The notes under the pieces are model-generated. The model worked only from the letters and a program-made list of their open reading frames with translations. It was not told where the DNA came from and ran no database searches. A program made the translations under genes and the position numbers. Below are positions 13,849-21,592 of a DNA stretch of 34,491 nucleotides, in pieces (the first letter of the stretch is position 1; each line of letters opens with the position of its first letter). Source of the DNA: a virus; the IMG/VR virus record IMGVR_UViG_3300025889_000452, positions 1 to 34,491 of that record. The stretch is one strand, 5' to 3'.

Positions 13849-14178
13849 TTAGTTTTTATTGTTAAGTAAATAGTTAATGCGCTTTTTATAATCGTTTAGT
13901 AAAATGCTTGCTCGGTCATTAAATACTTGCGTGTCCATGTATTGCTCATATTTATAAAAAAATTGATCGATGCGAGTTTGTACGTTATCACATTCATCAA
14001 TATTCATATTATAAATCTTGAGTGATAGCCAATTGTAATCATCCCAAAACGCCACTGGCATTTTATATTTATTGTTACGGTCTATGCGTTTATGTTGCTT
14101 TGGTTTTGGCTTGATGTTACGAAAAATGTAAATAGAGCAAAAAGCACTACAAAGAAGAACGATTAAAATTATTTTCAT
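13849..14178 (-). CDS. Hypothetical protein with N-terminal membrane anchor
   Basis: The product is 109 aa. Residues 1-20 (M-K-I-I-L-I-V-L-L-C-S-A-F-C) form a membrane anchor or signal sequence, followed by a basic patch and a helical, tyrosine-rich body that looks cytoplasmic or periplasmic. I take the ATG at 14178; a GTG one codon earlier (14181) is also possible. It overlaps the HTH regulator by 32 bases and is probably an early protein acting at the host membrane. No family is recognised. Confidence 0.65.
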   Translation of the reverse strand: MKIILIVLLCSAFCSIYIFRNIKPKPKQHKRIDRNNKYKMPVAFWDDYNWLSLKIYNMNIDECDNVQTRIDQFFYKYEQYMDTQVFNDRASILLNDYKKRINYLLNNKN

Positions 14179-14341
14179 CACGCAGAGTTTTAGTAATTTT
14201 TAAATAGTTGTTAAGTGTGATCCTTCCGGTCTTTTCTGCACGATATACGGTCATTGTTGTTGTATTGGCTAGCTTTGCCAATTTCTCACGAGATAAACCT
14301 CGTCTTGTTCGTAGTTCCTTAATTTCTTCTTGTATTGTCAT
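14147..14341 (-). CDS. Small HTH (XRE/Cro-like) regulator
   Basis: The product is 64 aa with an ATG start. A five-helix lambda-repressor-like fold is suggested by I-K-E-L-R-T-R-R-G-L-S-R-E-K-L-A-K-L-A and T-M-T-V-Y-R-A-E-K-T-G-R-I, with the recognition helix around residues 27-36. It is the first gene after the control region, with a -7 promoter box only 16 bases upstream, and the region carries several palindromes. It probably autoregulates and times the early operon. No partner repressor or integrase is seen, so a Cro-like timer is more likely than a lysogeny repressor. Confidence 0.82.
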   Translation of the reverse strand: MTIQEEIKELRTRRGLSREKLAKLANTTTMTVYRAEKTGRITLNNYLKITKTLRDENNFNRSSL

Positions 14342-14357
14342 ATCATTTAATTTGCTA

Positions 14358-14365
14358 CAAAATTA
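14358..14365 (-). promoter_or_regulatory. -7 promoter box of the early operon
   Basis: Minus-strand TAATTTTG matches the Bacteroidota -7 consensus TAnnTTTG exactly and lies 16 bases before the HTH start codon. A clear -33 TTTG at the usual distance is not seen, so the promoter may need an activator. Confidence 0.5.
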
Positions 14366-14396
14366 AAGTAACATAATTGAAACTAATTAATATAAT

Positions 14397-14461
14397 TACG
14401 AAAACGATTTCGTATAATGTACGTACATTTTTACGTACTTAAAAGTGCAATCAATTACACT
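14397..14461. promoter_or_regulatory. Operator-like palindromes
   Basis: Three symmetric elements follow one another. TACGAAA-ACGA-TTTCGTA spans 14397-14414 with perfect 7-bp arms. GTACGTAC spans 14419-14426, with a second TACGTAC at 14432-14438. AGTGCAAT-CA-ATTACACT spans 14444-14461, with 7 of 8 positions paired. They lie upstream of the early promoter box and are suitable binding sites for a dimeric HTH protein; binding is inferred. Confidence 0.55.
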
Positions 14462-14462
14462 T

Positions 14463-14528
14463 TCGACCACTTATGAGCCGAATATCGACCATAATCGGCT
14501 CACATATCGACCATTTTTGAGCCAAATA
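14463..14528. repeat. Three tandem 22-bp repeats
   Basis: The units start at 14463, 14485 and 14507, exactly 22 bases apart. Each opens with TCGACCA and ends in ATA. Units 1 and 3 contain TGAGCC(G/A)AATA. The middle unit carries the reverse complement CGGCTCA at the corresponding place. Units 1 and 3 agree at 19 of 22 positions. Non-coding, iteron-sized and two helical turns long, they may be an origin or a regulatory array. They end inside the T-tract side of the late terminator. Confidence 0.85.
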
Positions 14529-14553
14529 AAAAAGCCTCGGTAAATACCAAGGC
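14524..14553 (-). terminator. Rho-independent terminator of the late operon
   Basis: Minus-strand stem GCCTTGGTA / TACCGAGGC (14553-14534, one G-U pair) with a two-base loop is followed by TTTTTTATTT. It lies 32 bases after the stop of the holin-like gene, so it ends the long late transcript just before the early control region. Confidence 0.85.
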
Positions 14554-14584
14554 CGTAAAACCAACCGCTTATGAACAAAAAATA

Positions 14585-14791
14585 TTATTGCTTCTTTTCC
14601 CAACTCGTGAATCCAAGAGCCGCAGCCGCAAGTCCAGCCACCGCCCATACAAGCGCATCACTTGGTGGATGTTCGCCAGCTTTTACAAGTGCATAGCAAA
14701 GAAAGACTGCACATCCAATACCAACAAGCCTTTTACTAGAGGCCTCTCCATTGTTAGAGATAAATCCTTTTAACCAATTAATAAATTTCAT
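14585..14791 (-). CDS. Holin-like membrane protein
   Basis: The product is 68 aa. An amphipathic N-terminus M-K-F-I-N-W-L-K-G-F-I is followed by S-S-K-R-L and two hydrophobic segments (V-G-I-G-C-A-V-F-L-C-Y-A-L and L-V-W-A-V-A-G-L-A-A-A-A-L-G-F) around a short H-P-P-S-D loop, then a charged end E-K-K-Q. Two membrane passes, small size and position at the end of the lysis block fit a class II-type holin. Its start overlaps the preceding gene by 4 bases (ATGA). The late terminator follows directly. Confidence 0.72.
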   Translation of the reverse strand: MKFINWLKGFISNNGEASSKRLVGIGCAVFLCYALVKAGEHPPSDALVWAVAGLAAAALGFTSWEKKQ

Positions 14792-15057
14792 ATCGTTCCA
14801 TCTTGTAACGGTTGATCCTCATGCGGCTCAACTCGTCTATAATTTTCCTTCCAAAGTATCTTAGTTAAAATTACGCTTTTTTTGATTATTTCTTCCTCAC
14901 TTGCCTCTGGCCATAATAGATGCAAAACCTCATGGACTATGATCTCAAGGTGCTTTTTACCTTTGAGCCGCTCCTCTATCTCAATCACCCCATCGCTATG
15001 AGCTAACCCCCATACCTTTTCCTTACCCAATTTGCGATATTTTATGCGTATTCTCAT
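14788..15057 (-). CDS. Small metallopeptidase-like protein (HExxH)
   Basis: The product is 89 aa. The segment I-V-H-E-V-L-H-L-L-W-P-E-A-S-E-E-E holds an HExxH zinc motif followed at a suitable distance by acidic residues, as in compact SprT/WLM-like or phage metallopeptidases. It lacks the extra helices of a full protease and may be a minimal or regulatory version. It lies between the exonuclease and the holin-like gene, overlapping both by 4 bases. Substrate is unknown. Confidence 0.62.
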   Translation of the reverse strand: MRIRIKYRKLGKEKVWGLAHSDGVIEIEERLKGKKHLEIIVHEVLHLLWPEASEEEIIKKSVILTKILWKENYRRVEPHEDQPLQDGTI

Positions 15058-15782
15058 TTGTCAGTCCTGGTATTATACTTCCCACAAGTCTTACATTGAT
15101 AGACAATTTTCTTTATACCACTCGCATTAATCCTTTGTAAATGCCTTATAAGATCATTTGAGCCACATTCTGGGCAGTTCCCCCTATCTTGACCGAATAT
15201 TACACCATAATGGGTTTTAGGGGCTATATGAGTCGCTAAATGCTTATAAACCTTTTCAAGCAGTATCACATCCATTTTGCAATACTTGACCATCTTGTCC
15301 ATAGCCGCTTTGTCTTTCTCAAGCACTATGGCCTTCCATAAGTCAAACTCTGTATGAATCTTTTGACCAATGCCTAAGAATTTAGCGATATAATTAAGCC
15401 TATTTGAGTTAAATCGAAACTTATTACGAGCTACTTTTAAGGTATCAATAGTAACGTAATTTGGAAACATTTCGATTCCATGAAATAGGCATCGAGTCCT
15501 AATCCAAGCCAGGTCAAATTTGTCTCCATTATGGCCTACAAGCTCATCAGCACTATTAGCAATTTTGATGAACTTCTCAAGCATTTTTTTATCGCATTGC
15601 TTGGCATCCCAAGTTAATGCTTCAGTAGATTTTTCATCTTCCCATTTATAACAAATGCAAATAATTGCTCGCTCCTTAATGATATTGGAATAATCAATAT
15701 TTTTTTTGTAACCAGCCTCCCAAAATAGACCAATGTTTGGAGACGTCTCTATATCGAAATAGAGCCTTCTTCTTTTAGTCAT
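15054..15782 (-). CDS. DEDDy 3'-5' exonuclease-like protein with zinc ribbon
   Basis: The product is 242 aa with an ATG start. Catalytic residues of a DnaQ-type RNase H fold are in place: D10-I-E12-T, H84-N-G-D-K-F-D90, Y167 and D171. A C-terminal zinc ribbon has C203-x-x-C206 and C230-x-x-C233. It should degrade single-stranded ends or trim nucleic acid. It sits inside the lysis block, between the spanin and the small metallopeptidase, rather than with the replication genes, which is unusual. Confidence 0.88.
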   Translation of the reverse strand: MTKRRRLYFDIETSPNIGLFWEAGYKKNIDYSNIIKERAIICICYKWEDEKSTEALTWDAKQCDKKMLEKFIKIANSADELVGHNGDKFDLAWIRTRCLFHGIEMFPNYVTIDTLKVARNKFRFNSNRLNYIAKFLGIGQKIHTEFDLWKAIVLEKDKAAMDKMVKYCKMDVILLEKVYKHLATHIAPKTHYGVIFGQDRGNCPECGSNDLIRHLQRINASGIKKIVYQCKTCGKYNTRTDK

Positions 15783-16234
15783 AGATAGCGTTTATAGGCC
15801 ATATATCCTACGCCTACAAGCCCAATCCATAGCCAAGTCAAAAATAATGCTTTTGATTTTTTTGCGTGCTTTTCTTCGAGTATTATATAGTCCTTTGACT
15901 TCTTTTCATATAGCACTTTATACCTATCATCCCACTTTGTAGTGTTGATGATGATAGTATCATGTGATGCTTTGACTATTTGCTTAATCTTTTCTTTGAA
16001 CACTGGCTGATCAACATATTTTGTCTCGGTCAGCCATTTATATAGCGTATCAATGCTTTTGTCAACTATCAATGAATCCTTGACAACTCGAATGGTGTCA
16101 ATTTTGCTCTCTTGTGGGAACTGCTCAAGGCAGTACTCAGCCGCCTTGTCTGGATGAAGTAGCATAAACCTCTTGACTTTATTTGAGGTTACGCATGATG
16201 AGAACAGAATTAGAATGGGTAAGTATTTTAGCAT
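15779..16234 (-). CDS. Unimolecular spanin (u-spanin)
   Basis: The product is 151 aa. The N-terminus M-L-K-Y-L-P-I-L-I-L-F-S-S-C14 is a lipoprotein signal with lipobox F-S-S-C, anchoring the mature protein in the outer membrane. A long polar periplasmic part follows. The C-terminus (A-L-F-L-T-W-L-W-I-G-L-V-G-V-G-Y) is an inner-membrane segment near residues 129-146, with basic residues after it. This arrangement, outer-membrane lipid plus inner-membrane helix in one chain, defines phage T1 gp11-type u-spanins, which fuse the two membranes at the last step of lysis. It overlaps the endolysin by 7 bases. Confidence 0.85.
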   Translation of the reverse strand: MLKYLPILILFSSCVTSNKVKRFMLLHPDKAAEYCLEQFPQESKIDTIRVVKDSLIVDKSIDTLYKWLTETKYVDQPVFKEKIKQIVKASHDTIIINTTKWDDRYKVLYEKKSKDYIILEEKHAKKSKALFLTWLWIGLVGVGYMAYKRYL

Positions 16235-16824
16235 AATAGTGAATTGAAAGTTTTTGTTTTAGATATGCGATCTTCGAGGCCATTATGTCCGCCGTTTATT
16301 CGTCTGGTTAAGTGCTTTATGGTTTCATCATCAATTCCTCTATCAGCTAAAAGCCACAAATTCTTATATTCAAAAAACCATGCTGCACTTGTAAGTGCAT
16401 ATTTAGTAACTACTAAATCTGGGTCTTTTAATAAATCCACTCCGATAAAGTTCCCAAATTGGGAATAATTGATTTTACCAGTTAATTGGATATAACCACG
16501 GCCTCTATATTTCCATCCATCTCCACTTGCCTTGTCACCATTACCCATGCGATTAGAATAGACAATATTTGCTATCATCTCTGGTTTTCTAGCCGCTATC
16601 TCTGCCGTCTCTTTTGAGAAATATTTTGGGAAGATTTTTAGCAGTCCCTCTGCGCTATAATTTAAATTCTCGGTAACAAACTTAAAGTTACCTGACTCAT
16701 GTGCGCACTGAGCGAGGAAATTTGATAGCTTATTAATAGAGTTGATCTTAAACGTATCAATTACGCTTGGCAATTCATCGAGAACTTTTGATGGTATTTT
16801 TAAGCGTAATTTTTGCGTGATCAT
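16228..16824 (-). CDS. Endolysin, glycoside hydrolase family 19
   Basis: The product is 198 aa with an ATG start. The GH19 pattern is clear: A-H-E43-S-G-N-F, T-E52-N-L-N-Y-S, then I-A-N-I-V-Y-S-N-R-M-G-N and W-K-Y-R-G-R-G-Y-I-Q-L-T-G, with the C-terminal R-R-I-N-G-G. Glu43 is the expected catalytic acid. It should hydrolyse the glycan strands of peptidoglycan. There is no signal peptide, so it needs the holin for export. It is followed at once by the spanin, and overlaps the preceding gene by 4 bases. Confidence 0.93.
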   Translation of the reverse strand: MITQKLRLKIPSKVLDELPSVIDTFKINSINKLSNFLAQCAHESGNFKFVTENLNYSAEGLLKIFPKYFSKETAEIAARKPEMIANIVYSNRMGNGDKASGDGWKYRGRGYIQLTGKINYSQFGNFIGVDLLKDPDLVVTKYALTSAAWFFEYKNLWLLADRGIDDETIKHLTRRINGGHNGLEDRISKTKTFNSLLC

Positions 16825-17192
16825 GTCCAGATTTCATTTCTAAATTCATCTACTACTACCCAGTTCACTCCGTTACTCACTATTCCAACGTAATTATATT
16901 GATCGTTCAATGTAAGTGTTGTTGAGTTGTCTATTGTCTCTGTGCTATATGCATCGAGTGTCACTACATTTGCCGTTGCATCGGTCTTTTTTATAATAAA
17001 ATAAGAGCCATTATTCGCCGCCGTTGGAAGGGTGACGGTAATAGCTCCAGCCGTTGCATTTACGAGATATGTTATTAGGCCATTGGTCTCGGTAATTGTG
17101 AAATTACTCGTCTTGGACTCGTATGCAAATATTAAGTTACTTGCATTTATGTCTTGATCAAAATTTGTTATTAATGACCTATTTATTCTCAT
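16821..17192 (-). CDS. Tail-associated beta-rich protein (fibre-like domain)
   Basis: The product is 123 aa. The segment I-T-Y-L-V-N-A-T-A-G-A-I-T-V-T-L-P-T-A-A plus T-A-N-V-V-T-L-D-A-Y and N-G-V-N-W-V-V-V recalls the small beta domain found at the head of many tail fibres. The single copy stands alone here. It may be a fibre tip, a fibre cap or a virion decoration. It shares its first base with the stop of the upstream gene and is last in the tail block. Confidence 0.55.
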   Translation of the reverse strand: MRINRSLITNFDQDINASNLIFAYESKTSNFTITETNGLITYLVNATAGAITVTLPTAANNGSYFIIKKTDATANVVTLDAYSTETIDNSTTLTLNDQYNYVGIVSNGVNWVVVDEFRNEIWT

Positions 17193-17587
17193 TATAATTC
17201 TTCTTCTTGTTCTTTCTCTGGCTTAACGTATGTAACCCCATTTGTCCATCCTTCCAAGAACCAATACGGCTCAAGACCATCTGGGTTCATCACTTCTATT
17301 TTCTTAAACTCAAACTCACTATCTTCTAATTTCTTCAAATCAGCTTTGAGCTTCTTTAATCCTTCTTTATTAAAGTTGTACTCACCTTTGTCATTGAGGA
17401 TCAAATTCCCTTTATCATCTACCGCAGCGTGATCAAGCCTAATATCTTCAATCTTTGCTTGAAACTCATCGATTGATGGCTTGAGCTTTTCATAGATTTT
17501 AAAGAGCTTCTTTTGTCCTTTTGTCTCTTGTTGACCGATGTTTAGTTTAATGTTCTCAATTAAAATAAGCAGTTCTCTGTAAGTCAT
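17192..17587 (-). CDS. Hypothetical helical 131-aa protein in the tail block
   Basis: No family is certain. The protein is strongly helical and charged (K-L-K-P-S-I-D-E-F-Q-A-K-I-E-D-I, L-K-K-L-K-A-D-L-K-K-L), with a central D-D-K-G-N-L-I-L-N-D-K-G loop. The C-terminus is E-rich. The middle vaguely resembles DUF1617-like phage tail proteins. It could be a fibre assembly chaperone because it follows the fibre genes. The start is ATG, 33 bases after the 160-aa gene. Confidence 0.6.
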   Translation of the reverse strand: MTYRELLILIENIKLNIGQQETKGQKKLFKIYEKLKPSIDEFQAKIEDIRLDHAAVDDKGNLILNDKGEYNFNKEGLKKLKADLKKLEDSEFEFKKIEVMNPDGLEPYWFLEGWTNGVTYVKPEKEQEEEL

Positions 17588-17620
17588 AGTGTTTAATTTT
17601 TGCTAATTTAATATTTTATT

Positions 17621-18103
17621 TTAACAAGCTGAAATATCAGTAATAACTCCAGCCGTACTTACCTTTAAATATCTTGCTGAACCTATATATATCCAACCAG
17701 CAGTTCCATAAGTTTTAGCATTTGTTCTTGCTCTATTTGAATACAATTGACATCCAATGGCAAATAATGTAGTCGTACCAGATGAATACACCATTTCCAA
17801 ACTACCACTTGAAGAACTACATGATACTGCCGTAGTTCCACTATATACATAATACCCAATATCAAGCAAATTCTTCATTACGCATTGGCTATCACTATAT
17901 CCAGTTAGTGTACTATAAACCGTTTTTGTTGATGTATCGTTGTAGTAGGTGATTCCATATGTATTAAGATCGCCTATTGTCGCAATCTCTGTTGTGCTTG
18001 GAGGGAGTGATGAATACTTATAATAACCTAATGTACAAGCATTCCTCAACGCTTGTAGCGTACACAATTGGTTATATGCATTGCCATCCCAAGTAGTTGC
18101 CAT
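17621..18103 (-). CDS. Hypothetical 160-aa Cys-, Tyr- and Ser-rich protein after the tail fibre
   Basis: The start overlaps the fibre stop by one base (TAATG). The protein is rich in Ser, Thr, Tyr and Gly and has six cysteines (C14, C23, C73 and others, ending I-S-A-C), which is unusual for a cytoplasmic phage protein and suggests an exported or virion-surface role. No domain is recognised. Following directly on the S74-ended fibre, it may be a fibre tip or receptor-binding adaptor. That is an inference from position and composition. Confidence 0.6.
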   Translation of the reverse strand: MATTWDGNAYNQLCTLQALRNACTLGYYKYSSLPPSTTEIATIGDLNTYGITYYNDTSTKTVYSTLTGYSDSQCVMKNLLDIGYYVYSGTTAVSCSSSSGSLEMVYSSGTTTLFAIGCQLYSNRARTNAKTYGTAGWIYIGSARYLKVSTAGVITDISAC

Positions 18104-21100
18104 TATTTAAGTTTTGCTTCGAGTTCTAAAATCTTTGCTTCAAGTGCTGCAATTTTAGCAGTGTGTACTTGTCTATATGACAAATCCAAATATCCATTAT
18201 CACGAACAGATATTGCGCTATTTAATACATTCTCTAAGTCTTGTGCTAAATATCCAACTTCAATCTTGCCATCTTTCTCATAAATCTTAGCTGATATGTT
18301 TAATATATCATTTGATTTGTAGTCTTGTATATTTGATTTCAAGCGCATATCTGATGATTCAAAGAATGATGTTGCGGTGACTGAAGATGTACAAGTAATT
18401 GCCCCAGTAGAAGCTATGCGCATGCGTTCGGTGCCAATAGAAGTACCAGGATTTAACCCAGTACAAAAAAGTATATTTCCTGAATCTGTACCAAAATAGA
18501 AATCTGCAGTTGAACCTGGTCTTGCCGCTAAATATCTATTTGATGAAGTACCAGTTCCATTACCAATTACAATTGAAGCATCACTTGCTGCCGTTGGTGA
18601 TGAAACTTGTAAAGTAGTTCCATAACCACTCGGCGAAGTAGTCCCTATTCCGACATTGCCGCCACTCGTGATGCGCATTTTCTCGGAATCACCAGTCACA
18701 AATCTTAAATCAGCACTATTTTGTGTTCCTATATAACCAGTTCCATCTGATATATGCGCCATTACAAGTCCATTACTTGTATTGTTTGCATTTACAACGG
18801 TTATATAAGTTGTTGCAGCAGTCGAACTTGGATTTCTAAAAAATGAATTTGAGCCAGAAGATGCAACTTCTAATTTAATTGCAGGCGAAGTAGTCCCGAT
18901 TCCGACATTGCCACTTCCATTAATAACCATTGCTCTTTTGCCATTAGTAGAACTTGATGCTCTAACTACAAAATTTAAAGATGAAGCAATATTATCGTAT
19001 AGAGAGCCTATTGAACCATTACCTTGATTATCTGACCAAATGCCGATACCTTCTGTTGGTGTTGCAGAATTTAATGCAGAATAAACGCCATTGTTGAAGT
19101 TTGTATATGAAATTCCATTATTGTTTGTTGCGCCAACATTCAACAACATTCCACTCGTATTGGTCACACTCGAACTAAAACTTGCTGCGCCGGTTGTCGC
19201 TATTGATAACCTTTGATTACCTCCTGCATAAATTGAAACAGAATGATTAACATTTCCACTACCAAAATAATTTACATTAGATGAGTAAGAAACAATACTC
19301 TCTCCTATTGAAGACCTCAATGCAGCACCATTACCTAAATATATATCTGAAGTATAAAGATTACCACTAAACGTAGCTGCGCCAGTTGAGGAGATTGTTT
19401 GATGTACAGTACTTCCATCTCCACTAAATTGTAAACCAGTTATTTGTGTTATATGACCAATTGCAGCTTTATCTACACCGCCTTCTTGAAATTTTAATAT
19501 AGGCCCATTGCTATTAGACGAATTTAAGACCAATTGCGGATAATTGGCCATTGATACTGTAACTGTATTACTAAACGTAGCACTCGTTCCGCTTAATGCG
19601 CCAGAGAATCTACCAGTACCATAAACATCTAATGTATAAGAAGCAGTATTAGCACTACCTACAGTTAAACTACCAGTATTCTGTGCGGTAGTGTTTTTGA
19701 ATGTCATTATGTTTCCAGTACTATTTGCTGCTACATAAACTCCACTTCCATAGCTACCCCACCATATACTTCTATTATCACTTATTATTATATTACCATT
19801 AACACCTCCTGAACCAGTTACATTTGTTACATATAAATCTGCATCAGATATTGTTGTTTGACCAGTAAATGTCTTTGCACCAGCAAGTGTCTGCGTTCCA
19901 GTTGTTACAACACCATTTTGACTTGCAGATGCGCTTTTTACTTGTATAGTTGTACCACTACCAATTACCGCACCAGCCCCCCCAGTTATTGTTAAAACTG
20001 AACTTGTCGATTCAGTCAGATTTCCTTTAGTTACTGCTGGCTCTTTTGCATTAAACGTACTCCAATCGGCACTACTTAATTTACCAGTATTTGTTGCTGA
20101 TGCAATTGGTAAATTAAATGTATGTGTTGTACTTGTAGAACTAATTGCGAAGTCTGTGCCACTTGTACCAGTAGCAAATGTTTGAGTTGCTCCAGTCAGT
20201 CCGTTTAATGATGTAATGGCAGTAGTTAAATAAGTATTTGTATCAACAGAAAGAGTACCATTTGCACTACTAAATTTTACAAAACCATTTGTTGTATATC
20301 CAGGAAATCTTGCAGTCAAATCAGCATTTAATATTAATGCAGGACTTCCGCCATTAACCTCTATATGTACAATACCACTTGCATTATAGTTAGCAAGTGT
20401 AAGCCTTGATGCGCCAGTATTATAATATAAAGCTCCACTACCAGCAGTCATATTGGTTAAAAACAACGCTGGAACGGTAGGTGATGAGCTAAATGTCTTT
20501 GCACCAGCTATTGTTTGCGTGCCAGTAGTGATTACACCTCTTGCCGTTGCACTTGCATCTGGTAAATTAAACGTATGCGTTGAAGTACTTGAACTTATTG
20601 CAAAGTCAGTTCCAGTTGTTCCAGTTGCAAATATTTGAGTTGCCCCAGTTAATCCATTTAAACTTGTAATAGCTGCGCTTATATAAGTTGGTGTCCAGTT
20701 CTCCCATTTACTAGATGTGCCATTGAACTGCAAAAGTTGTCCATTTGTCGGACTCGTTAAAGTAACGTTACTAATATCTCCAAGCCCAAGATTGACCGCT
20801 CCAGTAAAGCCATTCACCGAACTTACCGCATCCGTATTATCAACTTTATCCCAAGTTGTACCGTTAAATATTGCCCAGTCACCCACTTTCCAATCTGTAA
20901 TGCCATCAAGGTTAGTTGATCCAGCAACGGTTACGATATAGTACCATCCTTTTGTACCAGATGAACTTGTAAGAGTTGGAGTATTTGTACTTGCATTCCA
21001 AGTTCCTTTATAGTAAACTCCACCGACAAGCGCACTAATCTGATTCTGCACTTTACCAAACGCAGTTAGTATGCTATCAGTCGCAGCAATTGTGCCGCCA

Positions 21101-21582
21101 CCACTTAAATTAAGTCCAGTCAATACCGTTGCAAGAACACGAGGCTCGGTGAAATACACAGAACCACTCTCTGGCACTACACTTGTATTGAGCGTTTGGA
21201 AGGTTTTGTCGCCTCTATAATATTGCAAAGAAGTTCCAGCAGTAATGGCTGGTTCTTTGCTATTAAAAGTTGTCCAATCGGTACTTGTTAAGTATCCATT
21301 CACGCTACCAGTAGCGGCTGGGATACTAATCGTTCCACTTGTGTTTACAAGTGGCGAACTAAAAGTTAATGCAGTTTGGTATGATGTGCTATCAAGAGAT
21401 CCATCACCTTTTAAGAACTGCGAAGATGTACCACTTGTTATATATTTTTGAATACGTTGATTGCCTCCACTTCCTTTACCAATGTAAAGATCGTAAGTGT
21501 CAGTAGTGAATAAAGGCTCTGCAAGTTGTCCTTGTGGGATTGTTGCTGCCGTACCTCTTTTTATCTTTAATGTATTTGCCAT
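18103..21582 (-). CDS. Long tail fibre with S74 chaperone domain
   Basis: The product is 1159 aa with an ATG start. The N-terminus L-K-I-K-R-G-T-A-A-T-I-P-Q-G-Q-L-A-E-P-L-F is the attachment domain shared by many tail fibres (also seen in Bordetella Mtd). A long beta-rich shaft follows, with repeats near residues 306-345 and 458-496 and later G-N-V-G-I-G-T-T-S-P motifs. The C-terminal 84 residues, from S-S-D-M-R-L-K-S-N-I (1076), with G-Y-L-A-Q-D-L and a closing coiled coil, are an S74 intramolecular chaperone. It folds the trimer and usually cleaves itself off. This is the likely host-recognition fibre. Confidence 0.9.
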   Translation of the reverse strand: MANTLKIKRGTAATIPQGQLAEPLFTTDTYDLYIGKGSGGNQRIQKYITSGTSSQFLKGDGSLDSTSYQTALTFSSPLVNTSGTISIPAATGSVNGYLTSTDWTTFNSKEPAITAGTSLQYYRGDKTFQTLNTSVVPESGSVYFTEPRVLATVLTGLNLSGGGTIAATDSILTAFGKVQNQISALVGGVYYKGTWNASTNTPTLTSSSGTKGWYYIVTVAGSTNLDGITDWKVGDWAIFNGTTWDKVDNTDAVSSVNGFTGAVNLGLGDISNVTLTSPTNGQLLQFNGTSSKWENWTPTYISAAITSLNGLTGATQIFATGTTGTDFAISSSTSTHTFNLPDASATARGVITTGTQTIAGAKTFSSSPTVPALFLTNMTAGSGALYYNTGASRLTLANYNASGIVHIEVNGGSPALILNADLTARFPGYTTNGFVKFSSANGTLSVDTNTYLTTAITSLNGLTGATQTFATGTSGTDFAISSTSTTHTFNLPIASATNTGKLSSADWSTFNAKEPAVTKGNLTESTSSVLTITGGAGAVIGSGTTIQVKSASASQNGVVTTGTQTLAGAKTFTGQTTISDADLYVTNVTGSGGVNGNIIISDNRSIWWGSYGSGVYVAANSTGNIMTFKNTTAQNTGSLTVGSANTASYTLDVYGTGRFSGALSGTSATFSNTVTVSMANYPQLVLNSSNSNGPILKFQEGGVDKAAIGHITQITGLQFSGDGSTVHQTISSTGAATFSGNLYTSDIYLGNGAALRSSIGESIVSYSSNVNYFGSGNVNHSVSIYAGGNQRLSIATTGAASFSSSVTNTSGMLLNVGATNNNGISYTNFNNGVYSALNSATPTEGIGIWSDNQGNGSIGSLYDNIASSLNFVVRASSSTNGKRAMVINGSGNVGIGTTSPAIKLEVASSGSNSFFRNPSSTAATTYITVVNANNTSNGLVMAHISDGTGYIGTQNSADLRFVTGDSEKMRITSGGNVGIGTTSPSGYGTTLQVSSPTAASDASIVIGNGTGTSSNRYLAARPGSTADFYFGTDSGNILFCTGLNPGTSIGTERMRIASTGAITCTSSVTATSFFESSDMRLKSNIQDYKSNDILNISAKIYEKDGKIEVGYLAQDLENVLNSAISVRDNGYLDLSYRQVHTAKIAALEAKILELEAKLK

Positions 21583-21592
21583 CTATTTATTT

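Noticed and set aside
14463-14528. Short CRISPR array
   Set aside because: The units are directly tandem without unique spacers, and no cas gene is present.
14451-14648. A 65-codon frame running from the holin gene into the terminator and repeats
   Set aside because: It runs antiparallel to none but crosses the terminator hairpin and tandem repeats and overlaps the holin-like gene in another frame; no support as a gene.
18103-21582. Diversity-generating retroelement acting on the fibre (Mtd-like N-terminus)
   Set aside because: No reverse transcriptase and no template/variable repeat pair were seen; the Mtd-like start is a widespread fibre attachment domain.
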